The notes under the pieces were generated by a model that saw nothing but the letters and a program-made list of their open reading frames with translations, ran no database searches and was not told where the DNA came from. A stretch of DNA of 64,000 bases from Hymenobacter armeniacus (GTDB lineage: Bacteria; Bacteroidota; Bacteroidia; Cytophagales; Hymenobacteraceae). Below are positions 26,977-35,995 of the stretch, piece after piece (positions within the stretch are counted from its first letter, which is position 1; each line of letters starts with the position of its first letter). The stretch covers positions 1 through 64,000 of the forward strand of contig NZ_JACXAC010000003.1 of assembly GCF_014699055.1 (NCBI RefSeq). The letters run 5' to 3'. Made by a program: the position numbers and the translations under genes.

Positions 26977-28013
26977 CGCGAAGCGGGTTCGACAATAACG
27001 GGAGAGGAGGGGGCGGCGCCAGCCGGGGCCGTCGGGCGGGCCGGCCGTAGCAGGCCCCGCAGCTTGGCCCGCAGCCGCCCGCCCAGAAACGCGCGGAACT
27101 GCTGCCGGTCGCGCGGCCGGTCGTTGAGCACCCGGCTGGGGTGGCGCAGCGGCCAGTGCAGCTGGCCCGTGGGCAGGGCGGCGTGGGGGTCGGTGGCGTC
27201 CTGGGTGTGGGTGGCTTCTTCGTGGCCGAAGCCGATGTTGGTGACCAGGTTCACGCTGGGCATGATGGTGAGGCCGGCGTGGGCCGCCCGGGCAAAATGC
27301 CACTGGTAGTCCCAGGTGGTGAAGGGGCGCGGGCCGTGGTACAGGTCCCAGAACTTGCGCAGGAAATACTGGCTTTCGAGCTGGCTGCTGAAGCTGCCGC
27401 GCAGGCGGCCGTGGGCGGCCAAAGTGGGCAGGGCGTGCAGGTGCAGGTCGTAGTGCTGCCAGGCGCGGCGCCAGGTGGCCCAGCCCCAGGTGTGCACTTG
27501 TTGGGAGAAATAATAGGAGTCGGTTTTGGGGCCCAGCGCGCTGCCGGCGTCGGGGCCAAAATGGTTGCCCCCGATGTGCATCACGCGGGTGTCGTGGCGG
27601 TAGCGGGCCAGCAGCTCGGTGCAGAACGGGATAAAATCGGGCGCGGGCAGGCAGTCGTCTTCCACGATGATGCCTTCGGTTTCGTGGGCAAAAAACCAGT
27701 TGATGGACTCCGACACGGCCACGCTGCAGCCCAGGTTGTTGACGCGGAACAGCGTGTGCACTTCGCAGTTCCAGCGGGCCGTAATCTGCATCACCACGGC
27801 CCGCACCTGGGCGCAGAGGGCCTCGTCGGTGGGGTGGCCGGGGCGGGCGCCGTCGGCGGCCACGTACAGCCGATGCACCCCGGCCACCATCAGCCGGTTG
27901 AGCACCTGGGCCGTGGCGTCGGGGCGGTTGAAAACCAGGAACAGGACCGCCGTTTCGCAACGGGGCCGTACGGGGGGCTTGTCAGCCGGCGGAAGTGGGG
28001 GCGAGGGTATCAT
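26973..28013 (-). CDS. GT-A glycosyltransferase of the nucleotide-diphospho-sugar transferase type
   Basis: The protein is 346 residues. I chose Met at 28013 (MIPSPPLPPADK), which overlaps the upstream GT4 gene by 32 bases. It has CETAVLFLVFNRPDATAQVLNRL at the N-terminus, a lone EGIIVEDDCLPAPDF with the acidic metal site near residue 120, and TWGWATWRRAWQHYDLHL. This matches the branch of GT-A enzymes often labelled hemolysin-like or nucleotide-diphospho-sugar transferases. The N-terminal 25 residues are Pro-rich and may not be folded. The Pro/Ala-rich C-terminus after about residue 320 is also low complexity. Confidence 0.8.
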   Translation of the reverse strand: MIPSPPLPPADKPPVRPRCETAVLFLVFNRPDATAQVLNRLMVAGVHRLYVAADGARPGHPTDEALCAQVRAVVMQITARWNCEVHTLFRVNNLGCSVAVSESINWFFAHETEGIIVEDDCLPAPDFIPFCTELLARYRHDTRVMHIGGNHFGPDAGSALGPKTDSYYFSQQVHTWGWATWRRAWQHYDLHLHALPTLAAHGRLRGSFSSQLESQYFLRKFWDLYHGPRPFTTWDYQWHFARAAHAGLTIMPSVNLVTNIGFGHEEATHTQDATDPHAALPTGQLHWPLRHPSRVLNDRPRDRQQFRAFLGGRLRAKLRGLLRPARPTAPAGAAPSSPVIVEPASR

Positions 28014-29235
28014 GGGGGATAAGGCTTGCGGAATGACTAAAAGAAGCGGTGGCCAGCGGGCTGATTTCCAATCCGTAGCGCACGGCCTGATAAATTTCAA
28101 ACGTACGGCCCAGCACCGTGGCGGGGTCGTGGCGGGCCAGGGCCACGGCCTGGGCCTGGCGGGCCAGGCGGGCGCGTAGCGCGGCGTCGTGGTGCAGGCG
28201 CAGCACCTGGGCGGCCAGGCTGTCGGGCGTGAGCTCGGCAAAGAGGCCGGTTTCGCCATCTTCGATGAGGGAGCTCACGCCGCCCACGTTGGTGGCCACC
28301 ACGGGCAGGCCGGCCACCTGGGCTTCGCACACGCTGTTGGGGCTGTTGTCGAGGTAGGACGGGTGAATGAGGCACTCGGCCTCGCGGCAGAGTTGGGCCA
28401 GCTGCTCGCCGTTCTGGTAGCCGCGGTATTCCACGTCATCGGGGCGCAGGTGGCGCAGCGGGTAACGGCGGTAGGCGTCGGCCACCTCGTTGGGGTAGTG
28501 GCCGCCGGCTATCACCAGCTTGAAGTCGGTGGTTTGGCGGAGGATGTCGAAGGCGGCCAGGGTTTCCTGGTAGCCCTTCATCACCTGCGAGCCCCCCATG
28601 AACAGCAGCACCGGCCGGCCGCCGGCGGGCGCGGCGCGGGCCTCGTGCGCGGCCCGGAAAAACGGCTCGCGCAGGGCCTCCCAGTTGTGGTAGATGCGGG
28701 CTTTGGGGTTGAAGCGGGCCGCGTGGGCGGCGTCCCAATGGGTGCGGCACGAGAAGTTGGGCATCAGCGGGAGGTACTTGCGCTCGTAGTAGCCGGCCAG
28801 CGTCCAGAGCACCTTGCGCCACGAGAGCAGCCCCGGCACGCACTTCACGCACTCCGACACCAGCCCCTGCATCGAGAGCAGCAGCGGCATGTCGAGCCCG
28901 GCCGCCGCCGCCGGAAACTGCAGCTCCGAGCCGTGCAGGTGCAGCAGGTCGTAGCGGTGCGCGTGCTGGCGCAGGTAGCGCGCCGTGATGCCGATGCGCT
29001 GCTGGTAGAGCGTGAACAAGTCTTGCCGAAACGCCGGCACGCGCAGCGAAATGAAGCGGATGCCTTCGTGGTCGAGCTCTTCCACGGGGTTCTCTTGGCG
29101 GGCGTTCCAGTTCAGAATGCTGAGCTGCACGCGCGGGTGCCGGCTGAGCAGGTCGGCCAGCGTCACGAGCCAGGGCACGGGGTGTTCGCGGGTGATGCGC
29201 GGCGAAGGGTAGGCCGCAAGCCACAGGATTTTCAT
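27982..29235 (-). CDS. Glycosyltransferase family 4
   Basis: The protein is 417 residues. The N-lobe starts MKILWLAAYPSPRITREHPVP, which is Bacteroidota GT4-like. The donor lobe has PVLLFMGGSQVMKGYQETLAAF near residue 205, FKLVIAGGHYPNEV, and NSVCEAQVAGLPVVATNVGG near 300, which contains the EX7E-like nucleotide-sugar site. It acts on the repeat unit in the cytoplasm. Its 3' end overlaps the next gene by 32 bases, which suggests coupled translation. The sugar donor cannot be assigned. Confidence 0.88.
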   Translation of the reverse strand: MKILWLAAYPSPRITREHPVPWLVTLADLLSRHPRVQLSILNWNARQENPVEELDHEGIRFISLRVPAFRQDLFTLYQQRIGITARYLRQHAHRYDLLHLHGSELQFPAAAAGLDMPLLLSMQGLVSECVKCVPGLLSWRKVLWTLAGYYERKYLPLMPNFSCRTHWDAAHAARFNPKARIYHNWEALREPFFRAAHEARAAPAGGRPVLLFMGGSQVMKGYQETLAAFDILRQTTDFKLVIAGGHYPNEVADAYRRYPLRHLRPDDVEYRGYQNGEQLAQLCREAECLIHPSYLDNSPNSVCEAQVAGLPVVATNVGGVSSLIEDGETGLFAELTPDSLAAQVLRLHHDAALRARLARQAQAVALARHDPATVLGRTFEIYQAVRYGLEISPLATASFSHSASLIPHDTLAPTSAG

Positions 29236-29282
29236 GGCCGGGAGGGTTAGAAAGAAGAAAAAGGGCAGGGCCGGCGCGCCGC

Positions 29283-30629
29283 CTACGGCGTGGCCCCAAC
29301 TCGCGGCGGGTGCGCCGCCAGCAGGTCAGTGCTTTGCAAAACGGCGGGTTCCAGGCGTGCGCTGGCGTTGGCTGTTGGCCGTGCCCGCCTCGGCGCTGGC
29401 CGGGCGGCCTCCGGCGGCGCCGGCCGGCTGATGATGGCCAGCAGCAGGCCGATGAAGCCGTAGGCGTAGTTGGGCCAGTCGTAGGAAAGCCCGAACACCG
29501 GAAACGTGGCCACGAAGGCCAGCAGCGCCGCCGGGCCTTCCTGCAGGGGCGCCAGGCTCAGCAGGCAGCGGCCCAGCTGCACCGCCGGCACGCCCAGCAC
29601 CAGCAGCATCCCCAGCCAGCCGAAGTAGAACAGCCGGTCGAGGTAGAAGCTGTGGAAGTGGTGGCCGGTGAAGTCGGGCCACACCTGCTTGCCCGAGTCG
29701 TCGCTGTAGAACTGCACGGGCACCTCAAAGCCCTGCAGCCGCCAGCCCGCCAGCGGCCGCTCGCGCACCAGCGGCAGGTAGGCCTCGTACTGCTGCATGC
29801 GGAAGGTGCCGGTGCCCTGCGTGGTGGGGTGCTGAATGTCGCTGATGCTTTTGGCCAGCTTCTGCACCACGTCGGGGTTGTCGAGCACCACGGCTAGGCC
29901 GCTGGCCAGCGCCAGCCCCACGCCCAGCGCCCCCAGCACCGCCAGCCGCGTGCCCCAGGCCCGCGCCGCCGGCACCCGCAGGGCCAGCAGGCCCAGGTTG
30001 AGCACCAGCGCCAGGGCCGTGCACACCCACACCGTGCGGTGCTGCAAAAACACTATCAGCGCCAGGCACAGCAGGCCAGCCAGCCCATAGACAAGGTTGT
30101 TGGAGGAGATATAAAAGTTGAGGCAGAGCAGCAGCACCGGCAGCAGCAGGTAGGCCGACGTGACGCTAAACCCCCGCTCGGTTTCCAGAAACGAGCCCAG
30201 CGTCAGCGCCTCGGGGTAAACGACAATCAGACTGAGCAGCAGCGTCGCCAGCATCAGGCCCGCCAATTGCCGGTAAGACGGCGGCGGAAAACGGCGGTAA
30301 ACCGCGTACATCCCAAACAGCGGGAGCAGCGCCGTCAGCTTGCTGAACACGTGCGGGTATTTGGCCCACGAATGCCACAGCGCGTACGACTCCAGCGCCA
30401 GCCCCGCCATGCTGACCAGCAGCACCGCCAGCCACACCTGCACCACCGGCTGAAAGTACCCGTAGTAGCGCACCGCCGCGGCCAGCGATAAGGCCGTCAG
30501 GGCGTACTCGTAGCGCAGCCCCAGCCCGGCCTCGTCGGCCTTCCCGAAGAAGAAGGCGTTGAAGGCTGGGTTGGTGAACAGCACCGCCAGCAGCGGCAGC
30601 AGGTACAGAAAGCGCAGGTTGAGTTTCAT
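29283..30629 (-). CDS. Wzy-like O-antigen/exopolysaccharide polymerase membrane protein
   Basis: The protein is 448 residues and largely hydrophobic, with about 10-12 predicted membrane helices (for example LRFLYLLPLLAVLFTNPAFN, WLAVLLVSMAGLALESYAL, LLLATLLLSLIVVYPEAL-like stretches, and LLALVLNLGLLAL). A large hydrophilic loop at about residues 255-325 includes GTGTFRMQQYEAYLPLVRERPLAGW, followed by HHFHSFYLDRLFYFGWLGMLL. This is typical of Wzy/ligase family proteins, in which the loop faces the periplasm. The protein would polymerise the lipid-linked repeat units moved by the flippase encoded upstream. A WaaL-type ligase role is the alternative. Confidence 0.78.
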   Translation of the reverse strand: MKLNLRFLYLLPLLAVLFTNPAFNAFFFGKADEAGLGLRYEYALTALSLAAAVRYYGYFQPVVQVWLAVLLVSMAGLALESYALWHSWAKYPHVFSKLTALLPLFGMYAVYRRFPPPSYRQLAGLMLATLLLSLIVVYPEALTLGSFLETERGFSVTSAYLLLPVLLLCLNFYISSNNLVYGLAGLLCLALIVFLQHRTVWVCTALALVLNLGLLALRVPAARAWGTRLAVLGALGVGLALASGLAVVLDNPDVVQKLAKSISDIQHPTTQGTGTFRMQQYEAYLPLVRERPLAGWRLQGFEVPVQFYSDDSGKQVWPDFTGHHFHSFYLDRLFYFGWLGMLLVLGVPAVQLGRCLLSLAPLQEGPAALLAFVATFPVFGLSYDWPNYAYGFIGLLLAIISRPAPPEAARPAPRRARPTANASARLEPAVLQSTDLLAAHPPRVGATP

Positions 30630-30715
30630 GGCGCGCGTAAGTTTCCAGACTTTCTAAAATCAAGTCACAGGTAGTAATAGTGTTGCGTGTTTAAAGACAT
30701 TCAGGCGGTTCATTC

Positions 30716-30757
30716 TTCTCACTTCTCACTTCTCACTTCTCACTTCTCACCTCTCAC
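30716..30757. repeat. Tandem heptamer repeat, TTCTCAC x5 plus one variant
   Basis: There are five perfect TTCTCAC units at 30716-30750 and a sixth unit, CTCTCAC, at 30751-30757. The TGA stop of the GT4 gene lies inside the last unit (30754-30756 on the minus strand), so the repeat array is the first sequence after that coding region. Unit number could vary by slipped-strand mispairing without changing either protein. Confidence 0.9.
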
Positions 30758-31956
30758 GGCATGGTCAGCACGAGTTCGGGCACGGCCGCGGCCTGCGGGG
30801 CCCGGAAGTGCCGCCGCGCGTGTTCGTAGAAGTTCAGGGTGGCGTCCACCATCTGGCCCACGGCGAAGTGGGCGGCGGCGTAGGCGGCCTGCTCGCGGCT
30901 GAGCTGCCGGCGCAGGGCGGGGGCGTTCAGCCAGCTGTGCAGCACGGCGGCCAGGCCGGCCGGGGTGATGTCGGGCGGCAGCAGGGCCGCGGGGGTGGCG
31001 CGCAGCACCTCGGGCACGCCGCCCACGGCCAGCGCCAGCGCGGGCACGCCGGCCGCCATGGCCTCCACCAGCACCAGCCCGAAGGTTTCGTGGGTGGCCA
31101 CGTGCACGTACAGCTCGGCGGCGCGCAGCAGCGGCGGCACCTGCTCGTGCTCGCGGTAGCCCAGCAGGAGCACCACGTCTTCCAGCCCAAGCTCGGCAAT
31201 GTGCTGGCGGAGCAGCGCCTCGTCTTCGCCCTTGCCCACCAGGCCCACCACAAAATCTTGGCGAAACTGGCGCAGGGCGTGGGCGGCCCGCACCAGCAGC
31301 AGCTGGTTTTTGCGGCTTTCGAGGTGGCCGATGTTGAGCAGCACGTGGCGGCCTGCGGCGCGGCGGCGCAGCTCCGCATCGGGCGTGGCGGCGCGCCCGG
31401 CGGCCAGGTCGATGCCGTTGGGCACCACGCGGCTTTCGCAGTGGGGCGGCAGGGCGGCCCGCACCGCCTCCAGCCCAAACCGCGACACGCCGATGAAGTA
31501 CTGGGTGCGCGCCAGCAGGTGCGCGTACCAGCGTCCGATGGCCCGCGCCGCGGCGGGGCCGCGCGGCTTCTGGCGCAGCTCGTCGGCGGCCGGGTGGGCG
31601 TTGAAGTGGCCCGTCACCACCACCGGCACGCGGTTGCCCAGGGCGTGGCGGGCGGCCAGGCCGCTGCCCAGGTCCTGGGCATTCACCACGTCGTAGCGGC
31701 GGCTGGGGTCGATGCCCCAGCGGATGTGCAGGTAGTAGGCCATGGTGGTGGCCAGGGCGCGGGGCACCGGCCCCAGCCGCCGTAGCAGGTGGCGCAGCCC
31801 CGCCACCAGGTGCCGCCGCGGCCCGGTGAGGGTGGCAGGCGTCACCACGTCTACCTCGTGCCCGCGCTGGCGCAACTGCTCGGCCAGGCGCACGTAGTGC
31901 ACCCGCACCCCGGAAGGCGCGTCGGGCTTCAAAAACGAAACCAGCAGAATGTTCAT
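30754..31956 (-). CDS. Glycosyltransferase family 4
   Basis: The protein is 400 residues. The start at 31956 (MNILLVSFLKPDAPSGVRVH) forms an ATGA overlap with the flippase stop. Longer frames are shadow. GT4 signatures are SGVRVHYVRLAEQLRQRGHEVDVVTP in the acceptor lobe, FIGVSRFGLEAVRAAL, RVVPNGIDLAAGR, HVLLNIGHLESRKNQLLLVRA near 220, and THETFGLVLVEAMAAGVPALAL near 320 with the EX7E residues. It acts on the lipid-linked unit at the cytoplasmic membrane. Its stop codon lies within the heptamer array, and 124 bases separate it from the polymerase gene, an unusually long gap for this operon. Confidence 0.9.
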   Translation of the reverse strand: MNILLVSFLKPDAPSGVRVHYVRLAEQLRQRGHEVDVVTPATLTGPRRHLVAGLRHLLRRLGPVPRALATTMAYYLHIRWGIDPSRRYDVVNAQDLGSGLAARHALGNRVPVVVTGHFNAHPAADELRQKPRGPAAARAIGRWYAHLLARTQYFIGVSRFGLEAVRAALPPHCESRVVPNGIDLAAGRAATPDAELRRRAAGRHVLLNIGHLESRKNQLLLVRAAHALRQFRQDFVVGLVGKGEDEALLRQHIAELGLEDVVLLLGYREHEQVPPLLRAAELYVHVATHETFGLVLVEAMAAGVPALALAVGGVPEVLRATPAALLPPDITPAGLAAVLHSWLNAPALRRQLSREQAAYAAAHFAVGQMVDATLNFYEHARRHFRAPQAAAVPELVLTMP

Positions 31957-33539
31957 GGCTGAAGGGGCGAAGGCTGCGGCCCAAAGCCGGGCGTGAACGA
32001 CGACGAAAGCGGTGCCTGCCGCTCCAAAAACCGCAGGTAGCCGGCCAGGAAGCGGGCCCCGGGGCTGGCCGCATTGCCGGGCCGCAACCGCCCCAGGAAA
32101 CGGCGCAGCTCCTCGCGCAGGGCCGGGCGGGGGCGCAGCAGCATCAGCCCGCCCAGAACCAGGGCGCCGGCCAGCATCAGCAGGGTGAGGGCGGCGGGGG
32201 CGGGCCAGGCCAGGGGCTTCAGAACCCAATGCAGCAGGCCCAGCAAGGCGCCCAGCGCCACCGCGTGAAACAGGCCCGGTCCGTAGGCGGCCAGCAGGCG
32301 CGGGTAGGGCAGGGCCAGCTCGTGGTGCATCAGCCGCAGGAACAGGGCCGTGCGCACCAGCTCATTCAATACCAGAGCGCCGGCAAAGCCCGCCAGCCCG
32401 TAGCCGCGCAGAAAAAAGAAGAACAACACCAAGCTGCAAAGGGCCAGCAGGTTGGCGTTAATTTTGGCCGTGAGGGCCGCCCGGGCATCGCACACAATGC
32501 CGGCAAACATGGTAATGAGACTCAGCGGCACGGCGGCGCAGAGAATGCGCAGCACAGGCACGGCGGCTTCCCAGCCCGGCCCCAGCACGGCGCGCACCAG
32601 CACCGGCGCGGCCACCGCCACGCCCGCCCCCAGCGGCAAGATGCCCGCCGCCACCAGCGTGATGCTGCCCAGGTACACGCCGCCCAGCTTGGCGCGGTCG
32701 GCCTGCACCTGGCTGAAGGCCGGGAAAATGACCCGCGACACGCTGCGCGTGAGCAAATACAGCGGCAGCGTAATCAGCATCGAAGCCCGGTTGTAGACGC
32801 CGAGCAGCGCGGCGCCCAGCAGCCGCCCAATCAGCAGCGTGTCGAGCGAGCTGGTGATGAACTCAATGAAGCTGGTGAAGGTGATGCGGGTGCCATAGGC
32901 CAGCAGCGGCCGGTAGTGCGCCCAGCGGAAGTACAGCCGCAGGCTGTGCCGCGTGACGGCGTAGGCCAGCAGCGCCACTAGCAGGCCCTGGGCCAGGTTG
33001 GCCACCACCAGGCTCCACACGCCCCAGCCGGCCCAGGCCATGGCGATGCCCAGCCCGCCGTAGGCCAGCACGTAGGCCGTGGTTTCGATGATGGCCAGGG
33101 CGCGGAAGGCCATGCGCCGCCGCAGAATGCTCAGGGCCGTGGCCGACAGCCCGTTGAAGAACAGCCCGAGGCCCATGAGGCGCACCAGCGGCACCACGGC
33201 CGGCTCGTCGAACACCAGCCGGGCCAACGGGGCGCCCACGGCCAGCGCCAGCGCGCATACCCCGCCCAGCAGCGCCGCCGAGGTGAAGGCCGCGCGCACA
33301 TCCTCGTCGGTCATGTCGGGCTTTTGCACGAGGGCGTGCTCCAGCCCAATCTGCGAGAAGTAGGTGCCAAAGCGGATGACCACGCCCGCCAGCGCCACCA
33401 GCCCGAAGGCGGCCGGAGCCAGCAGCCGGGCCATCACGCCGGTGTAGCCCAGCTGGAGCACGGCCATCACCACCGTGGCGGCCGTGCTCCAGCTGATGCT
33501 GTGCAGCGTGGATGTAGTCAGGTTTTTTGCAGAAGCCAT
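31953..33539 (-). CDS. Polysaccharide flippase (Wzx, WzxC-like MOP family)
   Basis: The protein is 528 residues with about 12-14 predicted membrane helices. The N-terminus (LHSISWSTAATVVMAVLQLGYTGVMARLLAPAAFGLVALAGV) and the internal MRLGLFFNGLSATALSILRRRMAFRALA-type stretch match the WzxC subgroup of the MOP superfamily. It should flip the undecaprenyl-linked repeat unit to the periplasm for polymerisation. It follows the Wzc-like kinase gene by 15 bases and overlaps the next glycosyltransferase gene by four. The last 50 residues or so are hydrophilic and extend beyond the last helix. Confidence 0.9.
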   Translation of the reverse strand: MASAKNLTTSTLHSISWSTAATVVMAVLQLGYTGVMARLLAPAAFGLVALAGVVIRFGTYFSQIGLEHALVQKPDMTDEDVRAAFTSAALLGGVCALALAVGAPLARLVFDEPAVVPLVRLMGLGLFFNGLSATALSILRRRMAFRALAIIETTAYVLAYGGLGIAMAWAGWGVWSLVVANLAQGLLVALLAYAVTRHSLRLYFRWAHYRPLLAYGTRITFTSFIEFITSSLDTLLIGRLLGAALLGVYNRASMLITLPLYLLTRSVSRVIFPAFSQVQADRAKLGGVYLGSITLVAAGILPLGAGVAVAAPVLVRAVLGPGWEAAVPVLRILCAAVPLSLITMFAGIVCDARAALTAKINANLLALCSLVLFFFFLRGYGLAGFAGALVLNELVRTALFLRLMHHELALPYPRLLAAYGPGLFHAVALGALLGLLHWVLKPLAWPAPAALTLLMLAGALVLGGLMLLRPRPALREELRRFLGRLRPGNAASPGARFLAGYLRFLERQAPLSSSFTPGFGPQPSPLQP

Positions 33540-33554
33540 GAGGGGGGCGAGGCC

Positions 33555-35945
33555 TTATTTGTAGTAGGCGTAAGCATTGCGCTGGTGGCGGTGCTCGTAG
33601 CTGCCGGCAAAGCGCACGTCGTTAATGAGCAGGTATACCTGCCGGATTTTCTCGTCCTGGTACAGCTCGTTGATGCGGCCCACCAGGTCGCGGTCGGTGT
33701 AGTTGTGGCGCACCACGTACACGGTGGCGTCGAGGTGCTGCACCAGCACGAAGTATTCGGCCACAAAGCCCACGGGCGGCGTGTCGAGTACCACGTAGTC
33801 GTACTCGGCGCGCAGGCGTTGCAGCAGCGTGGCCATGCGCGGGCTTTCGAGCAGCTGCGTGGGCCGGGCCGGCACCGGGCCGCAGGGTATCAGGTCGAGG
33901 CCGGGCACGCCGCTGGGGCGGCGGCACTCGTCGAGGGAGCAGTCGTCGGCCAGGTAGCTGGTGAGGCCGTGCAGGGAGCTGGGCGCCAGCGGGAAATAGG
34001 CGGCCACGGTGGGGCGGCGCAGGTCGGTTTCCACCAGCACCACGCGGCGGCCGGAGTGGGCCAGCTCGGTGGCCAGGTTCACGGCGCAAAAGGTTTTGCC
34101 CTCGCCGGGCACCGTCGAGGTCACGCCCAGCACCTTTTTGTCGGGCCCGGCCGTGAGGTACTGCAGGTTCACCCGAATAGAGCGAAACGACTCGGCAATG
34201 GGGCCTTTGTTGCGGTGGGCCAGGTCTTTGGTGTCGGCCGGGGTGCCGTGGGCCACCACGCCCAGCACCGGAATGTTGGTCATGCGGGCCAGGTCGTTCT
34301 GGCCCTGCACGGTCTGGTTGGCTTTGTCGAGCAGCAGCACCAGGCCGGCGGGCAGCAGCAGCCCGGCCAGCAGCGCAATGAGCCCCACCAGCTTGGGATT
34401 GGGCGAATCGGGGCCGGCGCTGGTGCGTTGGGCGCGGTCCACCACGCGCTTGTCGGTGGTGTTGGTGGCCAGGGCCAGGGCGGCCTCGTTGCGCTTCTCC
34501 ACCAGGAAGTTGTAGTTCTTTTCGTTGAAGTCGCTCTCGCCCTTCAGCGAAGCCAGCTGGCGCTCGTTTTCGGGCATGCGGCTGATTTGGCCGCGCACTC
34601 GGGCCAGCTGGGCGTCGAGGTCGCGCAGGCCGATGGCGGCGGTGCGGCTCATGTTGGTGAGGGTCTGCATCAGGGCCTCCTTGGTGCTGCGGATGCGCTC
34701 GTCCGTCACCACCAGCAGGGGGTTGGCGTCGCTGCCGTTCACGCTCAGGGCGGCGCGGCGGCTGTTGAGCTCGTTGAGCTGCAAAATGAGGCTGTTGAGC
34801 ACGCCGTCGTCGATGCCGGCGCTGCTGGGCGAGGCCATCTGGCCGCCGCCTCGGTTGGCCTGCAGGTATTCGAGCAGGCTCTGGCAGTAGCGGCGGGTGG
34901 TGGCGGCGCGGGCGCGGGCCGTTTCCAGCTCGGCCAGCCGGCCAATCTCCGACGACGACTGCGCCTGCACGTCCACCACGCCCCGCGTGGCCCGGAACGC
35001 CGACAGCGCCCCCGCGGCCTGCTGGCGGGTGCGGGCCAGCTTGGCAATCTCCTCATCCAAAAACGCCAGGCTTTTGCGGCCGGTCTGGTTTTTGGCGCGC
35101 AGGTCGGCGGCGATGTACACGGCCATCAGCGTATCCAGAAAGGCCTGTGCCTGGGCCGGCACGCTGTTTTTGAGGCGTATCTCCACAATGCGCGAGTCGT
35201 GGTCGATGGGGCGCACGGCCAGGCCTTCGGCGTAGCGGCCGGCGGCCCCGTTCACGTCGTTCAGCACAAAGCCGTAGCGCCCTGTGCCGGCCTCGAAGGG
35301 CACGCCCGGCACGGGCCGCAGCACCAGGCGCAGCAGCGGGTGGCGCAGGGTGTCGCCGGCGGCCAGGGTGGTGTCGAGGCGCACGTTCCAGGTGTCGCGC
35401 ACCGCGCTGCCGGTGGGCAGGTCGGCGAGCCGGGCGCGGGCGGCGGTGGCCTGCAGGCGGTAGCGCCCGGCCCCGGCGGGCGCCACGTACACGCGCACGT
35501 CGGCGAGCTGGGGGGCCGTCAGGTCGGGCAGCACCTCAAAGGGCATGGCGGCGGCGGGCTGCTCGCGGCGCAGCACGGGCCGCAGGCGGTTCAGCCAGGA
35601 GGCGGGCTCGCGGAAGTAGGCCACGGCAAAGGGCAGCCGGCGCACGGCCTGCCGCACGGTGGCCCCCGAAGTGATGAGGCCGATTTCGTCTTCCATCTTG
35701 AGGGCCTTGTCGTGCACTTCCAGAATCTGCAGCAGCTCCTGGGCCCGCTTCGAGCCCGTGGCCTGGTCGCCGAGCAGCATGGTGGCGCGCAGGCCGTACA
35801 CCGGCGGCGTCACTTGCAGGTACACGTAGGCCAGCGCCCCGGCCAGCAGCAGGGCGCCCGCAAACAGCGGCCAGCGCCGCCGCAGCTTAAAAAACAGCTG
35901 GCTCAGGTCCAGTTCGTCGGCGGCCGGTTCGGGAGGTGTTTTCAT
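33555..35945 (-). CDS. Wzc-type polysaccharide co-polymerase with tyrosine autokinase domain
   Basis: The protein is 796 residues from the Met at 35945 (MKTPPEPAADELDLSQLFFK). An extended frame further upstream overlaps the Wza gene and is rejected. A Wzz-like N-terminal helix (RRRWPLFAGALLLAGALAYVY) starts the periplasmic co-polymerase region, which has coiled-coil segments to about residue 500. A second helix follows (LVGLIALLAGLLLPAGLVLLL). The BY-kinase domain has Walker A at 608-618 (VTSTVPGEGKT, Lys617), Walker A' at 635-644 (VVLVETDLRR) and Walker B VVLDTPP ending near 723. The C-terminus is a Tyr cluster (NAYAYYK), the usual autophosphorylation tail. Cycles of phosphorylation control chain length and export. 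Confidence 0.93.
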   Translation of the reverse strand: MKTPPEPAADELDLSQLFFKLRRRWPLFAGALLLAGALAYVYLQVTPPVYGLRATMLLGDQATGSKRAQELLQILEVHDKALKMEDEIGLITSGATVRQAVRRLPFAVAYFREPASWLNRLRPVLRREQPAAAMPFEVLPDLTAPQLADVRVYVAPAGAGRYRLQATAARARLADLPTGSAVRDTWNVRLDTTLAAGDTLRHPLLRLVLRPVPGVPFEAGTGRYGFVLNDVNGAAGRYAEGLAVRPIDHDSRIVEIRLKNSVPAQAQAFLDTLMAVYIAADLRAKNQTGRKSLAFLDEEIAKLARTRQQAAGALSAFRATRGVVDVQAQSSSEIGRLAELETARARAATTRRYCQSLLEYLQANRGGGQMASPSSAGIDDGVLNSLILQLNELNSRRAALSVNGSDANPLLVVTDERIRSTKEALMQTLTNMSRTAAIGLRDLDAQLARVRGQISRMPENERQLASLKGESDFNEKNYNFLVEKRNEAALALATNTTDKRVVDRAQRTSAGPDSPNPKLVGLIALLAGLLLPAGLVLLLDKANQTVQGQNDLARMTNIPVLGVVAHGTPADTKDLAHRNKGPIAESFRSIRVNLQYLTAGPDKKVLGVTSTVPGEGKTFCAVNLATELAHSGRRVVLVETDLRRPTVAAYFPLAPSSLHGLTSYLADDCSLDECRRPSGVPGLDLIPCGPVPARPTQLLESPRMATLLQRLRAEYDYVVLDTPPVGFVAEYFVLVQHLDATVYVVRHNYTDRDLVGRINELYQDEKIRQVYLLINDVRFAGSYEHRHQRNAYAYYK

Positions 35946-35995
35946 ACGGCGAGCCGGGCCCGGCGGCGGCCCGCAGCCGCCCGCCTGCCCCGCGG

